DNA of 64,000 nucleotides from Paenibacillus sp. JQZ6Y-1 (GTDB lineage Bacteria > Bacillota > Bacilli > Paenibacillales > Paenibacillaceae). The DNA lies in the NCBI RefSeq assembly GCF_040719145.1, contig NZ_JBFDUZ010000001.1:186001-250000 (forward strand), written 5' to 3'. The position numbers and the translations under genes were made by a program. Each line of letters begins with the position of its first letter. Within the stretch, counting starts at the first letter, position 1. The notes beneath the pieces are model-generated. The model saw nothing but the letters and a program-made list of their open reading frames with translations, made no database searches and was not told where the DNA came from. Positions 18,811 to 27,682 of this stretch are shown one piece after another.

Positions 18811-18839
18811 TTGATTTTTATGTTGTTATGGATTATATA
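18811..18839 (+). promoter_or_regulatory. Rightward promoter of sigma-factor operon
   Basis: TTGATT at 18811-18816 is 17 bp from TATATA at 18834-18839. It would give a leader of about 100 nt for the ECF sigma gene. Confidence 0.4.
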
Positions 18840-18943
18840 CGCTGTAGCCAGAAGCGTCGCAAATATTTTTTCAGACACGTGATACAAAAATCTGCACCTG
18901 CCCGTCTTTCTTATAGCTGCAGCGGAAAGGAGCATCCAAACCG

Positions 18944-19453
18944 ATGAACAACCCGGAACCGGAACAGTTCAAACAAATCTTTTACGATCATTACCCTACT
19001 GTAAAACGCAAACTATATGCGATGGTGCGTGACAATGCCGCGGCGGACGATCTGGCGCAGGAGGTCTTTTTGCGGCTGTACCGCAATCCGCCCGACAATC
19101 CCGACGTGATCGGCGCTTGGCTGCACCGAGTGCTGACCCGCATCGCTTACGACTATATGGATAAAAAAGCGCGCGAGCGTCGATTGCAGGAAAAGCAGGA
19201 GCAATACTACGATCTGAATCAGCCTTCTCCCGCAAACGGCGAGGACGTGATGATTCGCCAATTGGAGCACGATGAAGTGCACCAGCTGCTGGATCAGCTG
19301 CCTGAGCGCGACCGACAAGCATTATTAATGAAATATTCCGGCTACAGCTACTCTGAGATTGCTGAGCAGCTTCAACTGAGACCGCCGATCGTAGGTACGT
19401 TACTGCATCGCGCTACGAACAAATTACGCAAAAAAATGCTCAACTCCACCTGA
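18944..19453 (+). CDS. ECF-type RNA polymerase sigma factor
   Basis: 169 residues with the sigma-70 region 2 fold (about 10-75, DDLAQEVFLRLY) and region 4 helix-turn-helix (about 115-165, YSYSEIAEQLQLRPPIVGTLLHRA). Regions 1 and 3 are absent, as in ECF sigma factors. AAAGGAG lies about 11 nt before the ATG. It is followed by a membrane-anchored protein, the usual place for an anti-sigma factor, and then by an ABC exporter, so the group is a self-contained stress or envelope response unit. Confidence 0.88.
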   Translation: MNNPEPEQFKQIFYDHYPTVKRKLYAMVRDNAAADDLAQEVFLRLYRNPPDNPDVIGAWLHRVLTRIAYDYMDKKARERRLQEKQEQYYDLNQPSPANGEDVMIRQLEHDEVHQLLDQLPERDRQALLMKYSGYSYSEIAEQLQLRPPIVGTLLHRATNKLRKKMLNST

Positions 19454-19523
19454 TCAGGCAAGGAGCGAATGGATAGCATGAACTTGAATAACTCTACAGA
19501 CAGAGACAAAGGAGGATTTGCAG

Positions 19524-20735
19524 GTGAATAGACATCCTGTGCAAGGCAATGATGACCATGCCGACCGTGACAACCATCCGCAGCGTTCCACTGACCGTGC
19601 CATGTCCCATGATGCTGATAAGGTAGAAACCGATGCAGCATGGATGAAAATGCAAACCCTACTTGCCGCTGAAACCCCTCATCCCAGCTGGCAAGCGTGG
19701 GCAGAACGTGATCAGACTGTATCCGAACCATCCGTACCGGAAACAACAACTATACCGACCTTGAAAGGATTGAATACGATGAATCATCAGCCATCTACTG
19801 CACCTGAGCAGATGAATAGCAATAAGAAGTCCCGCCGCTTCGGCAGCAAAGCTCGCAAATGGACAGCTGGCATTGCCGCTTGTGTAGTGGCAGGTACGGT
19901 ACTTGCAACCCCGTTCGGCAACAATGCACTGGCATCGCTGTTGAATCAATTCCGTATGCAAGAGCTGACGGCAATCAATGATGACGGTATTACCAATATG
20001 ATCGATCAGTATCACGAAAAAGGTGTAACCAACGAAGATATGAATCGCTTTGGTGCATTCTCATCAACTAGCGGTACGTACGAAGGCGAACAGACAGCTC
20101 ACCAAGCGCTTAGCAAGCTGGGATATACTGCTCTGTCTCCATCTGAATTGAAGCAGTTTGAAGATCGTGTGTATGTCTACAACTCGCAAACAGAAACCTA
20201 TAAACTAAATACGGATGCTGTGAACAGCGCGATTACGCGTCTGGGCGGTACTACATTGTTGCCGGAAGAAATGAACGGCAAACTCATTACAATCAACAAA
20301 CCAGAGACGATCCGCTACCAAATGATTCCGTCTGATCCAGACAGCAATCCGAGTGATACTTGGGCGAGTCTAGAGCAAATGGCAGTACCAAAAGTGACAT
20401 TTGATGAAGGAGTAGATCCTGCTCGTCTGTTCGATACGATGGCGAATCTGCCATTGGTGCCACAGGATATTAAAGATATGCTGGAAAAACAAAAAGTGTT
20501 GAACGGCGAAGTACCACTGCCACTTGTGTCCAATCATCCTACTCAACGCGTACAGATCAACAATATACCGGTTGTCATTCAAGAAGAGCCATATGTCGCT
20601 GGACAAAATGATTATGCGATCTACAACGCCTATTGGATCAAAGACGGCGAATATTTCGATCTGCAAGGTAGTCAAAATGTATTTGCCAACACAGATGCCA
20701 TTATTGCTAAAGTGAAGGAACTGACAGCCTCATGA
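19524..20735 (+). CDS. Membrane-anchored putative anti-sigma factor
   Basis: 403 residues. The GTG at 19524 has AAAGGAGG 8 nt upstream; a TTG two codons earlier is only 2 nt from that site. A cytoplasmic N-terminal ~110 residues, rich in His, Asp and Lys, is followed by one membrane helix (about 118-136, WTAGIAACVVAGTVLATPF) and an extracellular domain of about 265 residues, DUF4367-like in its last part. The topology and position after an ECF sigma gene indicate an anti-sigma role. No HxxxCxxC zinc motif is present. Its stop overlaps the next start by 4 nt. Confidence 0.65.
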   Translation: MNRHPVQGNDDHADRDNHPQRSTDRAMSHDADKVETDAAWMKMQTLLAAETPHPSWQAWAERDQTVSEPSVPETTTIPTLKGLNTMNHQPSTAPEQMNSNKKSRRFGSKARKWTAGIAACVVAGTVLATPFGNNALASLLNQFRMQELTAINDDGITNMIDQYHEKGVTNEDMNRFGAFSSTSGTYEGEQTAHQALSKLGYTALSPSELKQFEDRVYVYNSQTETYKLNTDAVNSAITRLGGTTLLPEEMNGKLITINKPETIRYQMIPSDPDSNPSDTWASLEQMAVPKVTFDEGVDPARLFDTMANLPLVPQDIKDMLEKQKVLNGEVPLPLVSNHPTQRVQINNIPVVIQEEPYVAGQNDYAIYNAYWIKDGEYFDLQGSQNVFANTDAIIAKVKELTAS

Positions 20736-21709
20736 CGCAAAACGCCATTCATATCGATAATCTCACCAAGCAGTATGATAATGGACGCGGCTGCCGAAAT
20801 GTGCAGATTACCGTTGGACAGGGGGAAGCCTTTGGCTTCCTCGGTCCTAATGGTGCTGGCAAAAGCACGCTTGTCAAAATGCTGGTCGGTCTGATTCAGC
20901 CGACAAATGGAACTGCTTCGCTATTCGGCGATCCAATCGGAACCGTAGCAGCCAAGCGGCATATCGGTTATTTGCCAGAGCTGTACCGTTATCAGGAATG
21001 GTTGACCGGCAGTGAAGTCGTCAGGCTGCATGCCAAATTGTGCGGACTGGACAAAGAGACGACAGCGCGCCGTGTACCAGAGCTGCTAGATCGCGTAGGC
21101 ATCGGCAATCGTGGCAAAGACAGAGTCAAGCAGTATTCCAAAGGTATGCAGCAACGTCTCGGACTGGCGTGTGCGCTGATTGCCGATCCGCCGATTCTAT
21201 TTTTGGATGAACCATCTTCGGCGCTTGATCCAGTCGGTCGGTTGGAGGTACGTAAACTGCTGCGTGAACTCAAGCAGGAAGGCAAGACCATTTTCCTGAA
21301 TTCGCATCTATTGGAGGAAGTAGAGTATATTTGCGACCGAATCGCGCTGCTCAATAATGGCGAGATTCTGCGTCACGGGACGGTACAGCAGGTGCTGCAC
21401 GCACAGACTCGCTGGCTGTTCAAAATCGGGGGCTATACTCCCGATATTTTGCCGTGGTTGATGGAAACGAGCGGCGTTCAGCTGCATAAGGCGGAATCAT
21501 TACCTGACGGCGAAAGAAACGGTGGCAGTATGGGCGATGAAATCTGGCTGGAAGCAGTTATTGATAACGAGCAGCAGGTCGGTCTGATCACGACGCTAAT
21601 CGTTAATCAAGGGATGACGCTGTATCATGTGTATCCGGTACGAGAACGGCTGGAGGAATGGTTTATGGAAGCTGTATCAGGACTCAGCCACCGGGGGGAA
21701 CACGAATGA
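20732..21709 (+). CDS. ABC exporter ATP-binding protein
   Basis: 325 residues. Walker A GPNGAGKST near 40, signature YSKGMQQRLG near 135 and Walker B ILFLDEPSSALDP near 158 are intact. A C-terminal extension of about 90 residues resembles BcrA/CcmA-type subunits for drug or peptide export. The ATG overlaps the upstream stop, and the next gene overlaps this stop, so the three are translationally coupled. The substrate is unknown; lipid-active peptides are a possibility because of the sigma factor next door. Confidence 0.9.
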   Translation: MTQNAIHIDNLTKQYDNGRGCRNVQITVGQGEAFGFLGPNGAGKSTLVKMLVGLIQPTNGTASLFGDPIGTVAAKRHIGYLPELYRYQEWLTGSEVVRLHAKLCGLDKETTARRVPELLDRVGIGNRGKDRVKQYSKGMQQRLGLACALIADPPILFLDEPSSALDPVGRLEVRKLLRELKQEGKTIFLNSHLLEEVEYICDRIALLNNGEILRHGTVQQVLHAQTRWLFKIGGYTPDILPWLMETSGVQLHKAESLPDGERNGGSMGDEIWLEAVIDNEQQVGLITTLIVNQGMTLYHVYPVRERLEEWFMEAVSGLSHRGEHE

Positions 21710-22581
21710 ATACGATTATTGGAATGACATGGAAAGAACTGCTGCGCAAAAAGGTCATGCTGATGACGCTGGTCATGACCGTTCTCTTTTTGGTGCTGTT
21801 CTGGTTTATTGCTAGTACAGTGACCAAGAATGCTCAGCCTGCCAATACGGGAGCGGTAGATTTGGTCACACCGTATATAACAGGCTCTACACTGCTGACA
21901 CTCGGCTTTTTCTTTGGCAGCTTTATTCTGGCGTTTCTTGTGATTTTCAGTTCGTTTTCGTCGATTTCTGGGGAAGCAGAGATTGGCATCATGCAAGCAA
22001 CAATAACCCGTCCAGTCCCACGCTGGAAATGGTATGTTGGACGATGGCTTGGGTATGTGTCGTTTGGTGTGCTGTATGCGTTACTACTGTATGTATCGAT
22101 TATTGTAGTCACGGATATTCATACCTTTGTACCGGGTGATCTGGTGGTACATATCCAGTCGTTTCTCGTTTATGCGTTGGCAGTACCGATTCTAATTACG
22201 CTTAGTCTGCTTGGCTCCACTGCTTTTTCCGCGCTAGGAAATGGCGTATTTATGACGATGTTTTATGGGGCAGGCTGGCTTGGCGGGATGGTGGAGAAAT
22301 TCACGTCCGTCATGGATTTAGAGCCGGATGTGCATCAGACCTTGAACAACATTACTGGAATCATTTCCTTCCTCATGCCAGTCGATGCGCTGCAACGCAA
22401 AATGCTGGCGATCTTGCTTGGATTCGATGATCTCGCCGGAATGGTGGACGTCGGTTCTTCACTGACTTCTGGCATGGGGCTGGGACAGGTCGTTTCAGGT
22501 AGCTTTATCGTCTATGCTGTACTGTATACAGTGATTTTGCTGCTATGGGGCATGAGACGTTTTAATCGCAAAGAATTATAA
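21706..22581 (+). CDS. ABC exporter permease (ABC-2 type)
   Basis: 291 residues from the ATG at 21706, which shares ATGA with the ATPase stop; GGGGGGAA lies just upstream. About six hydrophobic helices with the arrangement typical of ABC-2 membrane subunits (helix pair, SSISGEAEIGIMQATITRPVPRWKWYVGR loop region near 85-115, four helices). It forms the exporter with the preceding ATPase. A terminator follows. Confidence 0.87.
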   Translation: MNTIIGMTWKELLRKKVMLMTLVMTVLFLVLFWFIASTVTKNAQPANTGAVDLVTPYITGSTLLTLGFFFGSFILAFLVIFSSFSSISGEAEIGIMQATITRPVPRWKWYVGRWLGYVSFGVLYALLLYVSIIVVTDIHTFVPGDLVVHIQSFLVYALAVPILITLSLLGSTAFSALGNGVFMTMFYGAGWLGGMVEKFTSVMDLEPDVHQTLNNITGIISFLMPVDALQRKMLAILLGFDDLAGMVDVGSSLTSGMGLGQVVSGSFIVYAVLYTVILLLWGMRRFNRKEL

Positions 22582-22585
22582 AGGC

Positions 22586-22627
22586 AAACACTGCTCCCGG
22601 ATCATGTTCCGGTATGGCGGTGTTTTT
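22586..22627 (+). terminator. Intrinsic terminator of sigma/exporter operon
   Basis: A 9-bp stem (22586-22594 with 22617-22625, one G-T pair) with an inner CCGG pair, followed by TTTTT. Confidence 0.75.
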
Positions 22628-22779
22628 GCTTTGTTCGTTTGGTCCGCATTGCCCATACGTCGGTGGAATATGGTACACTAATGCCTGTACGAAATACAGT
22701 GAACATGCACAGCATGAAGGACGTATACAAGCAGGCATATAGCCTGACTCTCATTCTACAATCGGGAGATGACCATATC

Positions 22780-23235
22780 ATGATTCACGAATTTATACTG
22801 GATGCCAATTGGAAGGGCGGACGCAATAGCGAAGGCACCATTTCCTCCGGCAACCTCAATACCGTAATCTCCATTCCGCAGCCGATGGGTGGACCGGGAA
22901 CAGGTACCAATCCTGACGAAATGCTGCTAGGCGCCGCAGCCACCTGTTATATCATCACATTGGCAGCGATGCTAGAACGCTCGAATATTGCTGTAGAGCA
23001 GCTGACGATGCAATCGCAAGGGAATGTGGATGTGACGAATAATATTTTCACCTATAAAGAAATTATTCATCGTCCGCATATTGTACTGCCTGCAAATGCT
23101 ACCGCGCAGGAGCTGGACAAAGCTCAACTACTGGCGCACAAAGCGGAGCAATCATGTATGATCTCGCGCGCCTTGGCAGGCAATGTACAGTTGTCTACCG
23201 AGCCGAATATCCATACCGCGCAGCCTGCGGAATAA
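22780..23235 (+). CDS. OsmC/Ohr-family protein
   Basis: 151 residues from the ATG at 22780, which has GGGAGAT about 9 nt upstream. OsmC fold proteins reduce organic hydroperoxides with two Cys residues. Here one Cys lies in GAAATCYIIT near residue 49 and the second in EQSCMIS near 126, the expected positions. The gene stands alone. I would place it in the OsmC-like branch rather than Ohr, but the distinction is not certain. Confidence 0.85.
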   Translation: MIHEFILDANWKGGRNSEGTISSGNLNTVISIPQPMGGPGTGTNPDEMLLGAAATCYIITLAAMLERSNIAVEQLTMQSQGNVDVTNNIFTYKEIIHRPHIVLPANATAQELDKAQLLAHKAEQSCMISRALAGNVQLSTEPNIHTAQPAE

Positions 23236-23331
23236 GAGACACGGCAACGGCTAGATTCACCCCATATTGTGCTAGATTATGTAAGAATGCTCTAGTTTAC
23301 AATCATTCTATGAACGAAAGAAGGTCAACGT

Positions 23332-23790
23332 ATGAAAACTCAATTACCTGTATCCCCACTTGTTGCTGCACTTGGACTGACTCCGCATGAAGAAGGCGGC
23401 TGGTACCGTGAAATGTGGAAAGCATCGTTTGAGATTCCACAGCAAATTTTGCCTCCGCAGTATTCCGGTCCACGCTTCTCGGCAACGTCGATCTACTTCC
23501 TATTGCATGCCGATGAAATTTCCGATTGGCATGTCGTGCATTCGGATGAGCTGTGGCTGATTCACTCTGGCAGTCCGCTCGAGCTGACACTTGGCGGCAA
23601 AGGCGATAGCCCAGAAGAAGGTGAGAAGTTCATCCTCGGTCTGGATATTGAAGCCGGACAACTTCCACAGGTACTAATCCCAGCAGGAGTATGGCAAATG
23701 GCGCGACCACTCGGCGATGAGCCGGTATTCGTATCGTGTGTGGTCGCTCCGGGCTTCCATTACGACGACTTCAAGCTGATCGAGCGCTAA
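23332..23790 (+). CDS. Cupin DUF985-family protein
   Basis: 152 residues. The pattern LGLTPHEEGGWYREMW at the N terminus, then YFLLHADEISDWHVVHSDELW and the terminal GFHYDDF, is that of the DUF985 cupins related to yeast YML079w. The biochemical role of this family is not established; a small sugar or metal-binding function has been suggested by fold. Spacing of 5 nt to the next small ORF suggests co-transcription. Confidence 0.85.
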   Translation: MKTQLPVSPLVAALGLTPHEEGGWYREMWKASFEIPQQILPPQYSGPRFSATSIYFLLHADEISDWHVVHSDELWLIHSGSPLELTLGGKGDSPEEGEKFILGLDIEAGQLPQVLIPAGVWQMARPLGDEPVFVSCVVAPGFHYDDFKLIER

Positions 23791-23795
23791 GCCAG

Positions 23796-24125
23796 ATGGC
23801 TTGGTATACGCTGGGGCAACTACTGTCTGCCATCCGACTTGGACAGAAAGCACGCACGCTGGACGGCGTTCGTATCGTCTTACGTACGGATGCAGGTCTA
23901 GTCTGGGCAGAAGGGCGCACATCCGGTCAGCCCGTTTCATTGCAGGAGCATCTATTCAGCGATTTATGGACGATTTATGAGGATGAAGAGACGCAGAAAT
24001 GGTTGCCGCAACGTGAGGTATACGAGCGTCGTTTGCATGAAATGCTGGAAAATCAATATCTGGAATGGCGAGTAGAACGCATGGGAAATTATCCATTTAA
24101 TTCCAGTCATATGACACAGAAATAG
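23796..24125 (+). CDS. Small hypothetical protein after the cupin gene
   Basis: 109 residues from the ATG at 23796, 5 nt after the cupin stop. No clear ribosome site is visible, so translation would rely on coupling. The first half (LGQLLSAIRLGQKART..., then a hydrophobic strand pair and LFSDLWTIYE) has a layout slightly like the small DUF2829/Tad2-type fold: helix, Gly-Lys-Ala turn, strands, terminal DxW. The second half is charged and helical. I do not recognise the family with confidence. Confidence 0.5.
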   Translation: MAWYTLGQLLSAIRLGQKARTLDGVRIVLRTDAGLVWAEGRTSGQPVSLQEHLFSDLWTIYEDEETQKWLPQREVYERRLHEMLENQYLEWRVERMGNYPFNSSHMTQK

Positions 24126-24160
24126 CAAGTGTGCAAGATTATAGTATGAATACGATCTTA

Positions 24161-24204
24161 CAAGACCCCAGACTGCATATTCATATGCTTTATGGGGTCT
24201 TTCT
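24161..24204 (+). terminator. Intrinsic terminator
   Basis: AGACCCCA (24163-24170) pairs with TGGGGTCT (24193-24200), with an inner GCATAT/ATATGC hairpin, followed by TTCTAT. It closes the cupin/hypothetical unit. Confidence 0.75.
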
Positions 24205-24448
24205 ATATAGATTTATTTAGTGAGCTACGGTACAATAAATATTAGTTATCTTTTCCAGAAATTAATAAAAATTTTCAGCGATATTATATTATTTTTTTGG
24301 AAATCAGATGTAGGTTTGCACAGTTCATGGTATGATCGAAGAATAGCATCGAACTTTGTCGACAAAATGGCTAATGTACTTATCTATCCATGCGCAATTA
24401 TGAATGGAAATAGACAAGTACCGATATAAATGGGGGTAAAACTGCAAT
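24205..24448. promoter_or_regulatory. Leader of the orphan kinase gene
   Basis: AT-rich. A TATGAT hexamer (24331-24336) could be a -10. Just downstream is the 12-bp palindrome TTTGTCGACAAA (24355-24366), then complementary arms TACTTATCTAT and ATAGACAAGTA that could form a hairpin at 24377-24420. No T-tract follows, so it is not a terminator. This would suit a regulated leader, but no regulator is identified. Confidence 0.35.
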
Positions 24449-26185
24449 ATGAAACAGCGCAAGAGCCTGTTGCCCAAACCGATCCCGGTAACTGTATATA
24501 TTCTGGTCGGTATGACCGTCGTATTGCTTATTGTGAATACGATTTATTACTTAACATCACGCAGTGCCCTGATCTCTGTACAAGAACAAAATATGCGCGT
24601 TATTTCAGAACAGATTCGCTCATCCATCAAGCTATCCCAGAACGGGGAAGAGTTTGTGGAAAACCTGAACGGTGAGAATCTTAGAATGGCAGCACAGACT
24701 GTCCAATCTACACTTGGCAATCAACTCAATACGATTACTGACAATGACTTGAAGACGTTAAGCAAGCAGATCGGGGTAGACCGAATTACATTGTTCCAGC
24801 AACAAGGGGATAATGTGGTACCTGTTCGTTCATCCGATGAAAGCGATTTGTCCCGGTGGAATACGTGGCGTTCTGACTGGCTGAAGGCAGTCAAGCAGTT
24901 GCTGCGCGGTCAGGAGCCGAACGTGGAACTTGGACAGAAATTGCCGAATTTCTGGGCGGCACCGCTTGTATCCAGTGAGGACGAGGATGTCACCAGTAGT
25001 GAGAAAATGGGATTTTATTATGATGGCTCTACCGATTATGTGATCAATGTCTACACAGATGACGAATCGGTTCGTGAATATCGCAAGGATACTGGTGTAG
25101 AAGCGATTATACGTGAAATTTTGAATGGCGAAACGAATCGCCAGACGCTGGGGATTTCCATTTTCAATCCACCGATCTTTTTGGATCAGTCGAATCAGTA
25201 CAATTCACATGGTGTGATCTGGTATGACGAGAATAACACCATCAACAACGACTACTCGTACAAAAGCGCGCCCGACCGCGATAATATTCGGCAGGTGAAT
25301 CGCACGGGACAATTGATCTCGGTCACCGAGACGTACAATGGTCAGCAGGTGCTCAAAACGTTTATTCCCGTAGAATTGACGTATCCGGCGATTATTATGG
25401 TGGTGTCGGATTTGACGGGTGTGCAGACGAGACTGAATGAACAGCTGCTTCTCATCTCACTGTCTATCATTCTGTGTACGATTATTATTATTGCCATTGT
25501 GCTAGGTGTCATCGCGATGCTGAATCGACGTACCGAAGCAGTAGCGCAAAGCGTACAAAACGTGTATCTGGAAAATATCGATGCCTTGTTTAACTCGATC
25601 AAGGAACAGCGTCATGACTTTAACAATCACGTCAATACGATCCAATTGCTGGTCAAGATGAAAAAGTATGATGATCTGTCTGCCTACACCGCGGAGCTGG
25701 TTGGCGAATCCATTGCTATGAACCAGATTATCAATATCAATCTGCCAGCGATGTCCGCATTAATTCAGGCGAAAATGACGCAGGCATACGATCGCAAAAT
25801 CCGATTTGAATACGAAATTGCTAATCTGAAGTCTGTACAATTTGGTACGGTGAAATCGACCGAGCTCGTGAAGATTGTCAGCAACCTGATCGACAATGCG
25901 TTTGATGCGGTCGCTGAGACTGAGAACCCAGATAAGCTGGTCAAGGTAACCGGTAGTATCCGAGGGGAACAATTGACCTTTACTGTTGGAAACAATGGCA
26001 ACCCGATTCCCGAAAAGTTACGACAGCAGATTTTTGAAGCTGGATTCAGCACCAAGCCGTTAAACCGTAAAAACTCCGGTCTCGGTCTGGCGATTGTTTC
26101 CAAAATCCTGAAAAAACACCGTGGAATTATTATGGTGGAAAGTGACGAAACATGGACTGAATTTTCGGTGCGTTTGCCGCTGTAA
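24449..26185 (+). CDS. Orphan sensor histidine kinase (CitA/AgrC-like core)
   Basis: 578 residues with GGGGGTAA before the ATG. Membrane helices near 15-37 and about 330-355 flank an extracellular sensor of about 290 residues. The acceptor His389 lies in EQRHDFNNH, the SpoOB-like acceptor form seen in CitA, DcuS and AgrC kinases rather than the usual HExxN. The ATPase part has NLIDNAFDA, and SGLGLAI. No response regulator is adjacent. The citrate or C4-dicarboxylate kinases have a similar order of parts, but the long sensor here does not point clearly to either. Confidence 0.85.
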   Translation: MKQRKSLLPKPIPVTVYILVGMTVVLLIVNTIYYLTSRSALISVQEQNMRVISEQIRSSIKLSQNGEEFVENLNGENLRMAAQTVQSTLGNQLNTITDNDLKTLSKQIGVDRITLFQQQGDNVVPVRSSDESDLSRWNTWRSDWLKAVKQLLRGQEPNVELGQKLPNFWAAPLVSSEDEDVTSSEKMGFYYDGSTDYVINVYTDDESVREYRKDTGVEAIIREILNGETNRQTLGISIFNPPIFLDQSNQYNSHGVIWYDENNTINNDYSYKSAPDRDNIRQVNRTGQLISVTETYNGQQVLKTFIPVELTYPAIIMVVSDLTGVQTRLNEQLLLISLSIILCTIIIIAIVLGVIAMLNRRTEAVAQSVQNVYLENIDALFNSIKEQRHDFNNHVNTIQLLVKMKKYDDLSAYTAELVGESIAMNQIININLPAMSALIQAKMTQAYDRKIRFEYEIANLKSVQFGTVKSTELVKIVSNLIDNAFDAVAETENPDKLVKVTGSIRGEQLTFTVGNNGNPIPEKLRQQIFEAGFSTKPLNRKNSGLGLAIVSKILKKHRGIIMVESDETWTEFSVRLPL

Positions 26186-26286
26186 GCAGCGGGTCGTTCC
26201 CAGTACATCTTTGATACGTTTGATGATGATCCCATCTTGGAATCCGCACACTCGTAACCAATCGAATACGATGTATCGATAAAGCA

Positions 26287-26334
26287 AACACCCCATACAC
26301 GGGAACGTTATCCTGTGTATGGGGTGTTATTTTG
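26287..26334. terminator. Intrinsic terminator, convergent genes
   Basis: AACACCCCATACAC and a complementary GTGTATGGGGTGTT arm with a short loop, followed by ATTTTG. It lies between the kinase and the convergent acyltransferase gene and can serve both. Confidence 0.8.
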
Positions 26335-26368
26335 ATTGCGCGGACTTACTTAGGAATCTGTCCTATTG

Positions 26369-27568
26369 TTATTTGGCATCTTGCGGAATTGGTCTCGATG
26401 TGCCTGTAGAAGTTGCAGATGGTTTGCGCTTTTTGCCTGCTGATCCGGTTAGCCAATGACCGCCGGGCAGCTTGGATAGCAGACTGGTCAGCAAAATCGC
26501 TGCTGGTGCTACAATCGCAAAGCTGAGTAGCGTCCACGGCAAATGGTAACCTGTCAGATCAAGCTTACGTGTAAAGGTTGCGACTCCCGCCAGAATGAGC
26601 GCATGAGACAAATACCCGCCAAACGAATACCGTCCACACCATTTTAGAAAGCGTACAATCACATGATTCTGGCGCGATAAGAGTAAAGCTAAGCCATACA
26701 TCAACATCATATGTGAGACCACAATAACGAAGGTCGTCGGCTTCAGATACGTCGATACATTCAGATTAATAGCATCGGTGGAATGCTTGAGTAGATCATA
26801 GCCGAGCCAGATATACATACCCAAAAAGACAAGCGAACTCCAAGGCAGCAGTTTCAAGATCGTTTCGCGCCATGTCTGAATCGCCGATCCGCATACTGCG
26901 CCAAGCACAAAGTAGAAAAAGTAAAACGGAAACTCATTGACCCGATGCTCTAGCAAGGTTTGTCCAATACCGGTCAGCGTCCATTGCGGAAAGACATAAT
27001 AGCATAGATACATCAGCCAGCCATAGAGAACTGCTAAGACTGACAGCAATAGAATGACGCGTTTGCGCTGCTGTTCTGGTGCACGATGAGCCAACGCCTT
27101 ATCTCGAAATTGCGTGACCAGCCAGCGAAATGCAGGGAACAATAAATAAAATTGAAAGATCATAATGACGAACCATAGATGATACCCATTTGTCGGTGCA
27201 AACAGCTGCTCTATAATCAGCCGCCAGCTCCCCTTTTGAACAATCGGCTGATGGTCTGCTAGCTGAACGGTCACCCAATAGATCAGGGTCCAGATCACAA
27301 ACGGAACATAAATATCGCCAATTCGCTTGAGCAGCACTGGTCGATACGGTCGTCCCTGTCCATATTGATAAAATAAAATCGCACCCGCCAAAAAGACAAA
27401 TGTCAGCGTGCCAAAGCGAGTGAAATGATAAAGCATACCGAGCATAATCGAATCCGCAGGCACAATATCACTGCGGTAAATGTATTCGCCGATGCTATGC
27501 TGCATTACCACGGCGAGAAAACACATCCCGCGCAGCAGCGCCCATTCATCGATCCGTTCTTTGGTCAT
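26369..27568 (-). CDS. Membrane acyltransferase (acyltransferase-3/OafA-like)
   Basis: 399 residues with about ten membrane helices. The N-terminal ALLRGMCFLAVVMQHS contains the conserved His of the acyltransferase-3 family, and the helix pattern fits throughout. Such enzymes move acetyl or other acyl groups onto cell-surface sugars or peptidoglycan. GAGGTGAC precedes the ATG on the minus strand. The C-terminal tail after the last helix is Lys/Thr-rich and cytoplasmic. No partner gene indicates the acceptor. Confidence 0.85.
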   Translation of the reverse strand: MTKERIDEWALLRGMCFLAVVMQHSIGEYIYRSDIVPADSIMLGMLYHFTRFGTLTFVFLAGAILFYQYGQGRPYRPVLLKRIGDIYVPFVIWTLIYWVTVQLADHQPIVQKGSWRLIIEQLFAPTNGYHLWFVIMIFQFYLLFPAFRWLVTQFRDKALAHRAPEQQRKRVILLLSVLAVLYGWLMYLCYYVFPQWTLTGIGQTLLEHRVNEFPFYFFYFVLGAVCGSAIQTWRETILKLLPWSSLVFLGMYIWLGYDLLKHSTDAINLNVSTYLKPTTFVIVVSHMMLMYGLALLLSRQNHVIVRFLKWCGRYSFGGYLSHALILAGVATFTRKLDLTGYHLPWTLLSFAIVAPAAILLTSLLSKLPGGHWLTGSAGKKRKPSATSTGTSRPIPQDAK

Positions 27569-27682
27569 ATTGTCACCTCTGTTATCAATAACGAAAAAGT
27601 TGTATTCGTGAAACAGTGTAACACTGGAATATGAAGGGGGTGTGAAAAAGGTGGACTTTTTTTGGGGAGGTGTTGGACGGGG

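Larger units (their letters stand above)
18510..18943. other. Divergent promoter region, isoprenoid enzyme / ECF sigma
   Basis: A 434-bp AT-rich region between divergent operons. It contains a leftward promoter with overlapping palindromes (18536-18564) and a rightward promoter (18811-18839). A 132-codon open frame on the minus strand has no ribosome site and a composition unlike a protein. Confidence 0.5.

Noticed and set aside
18537-18935. 132-codon ORF on the minus strand between divergent operons
   Set aside because: No ribosome site, it overlaps two promoter candidates and the sequence does not look like a protein family.
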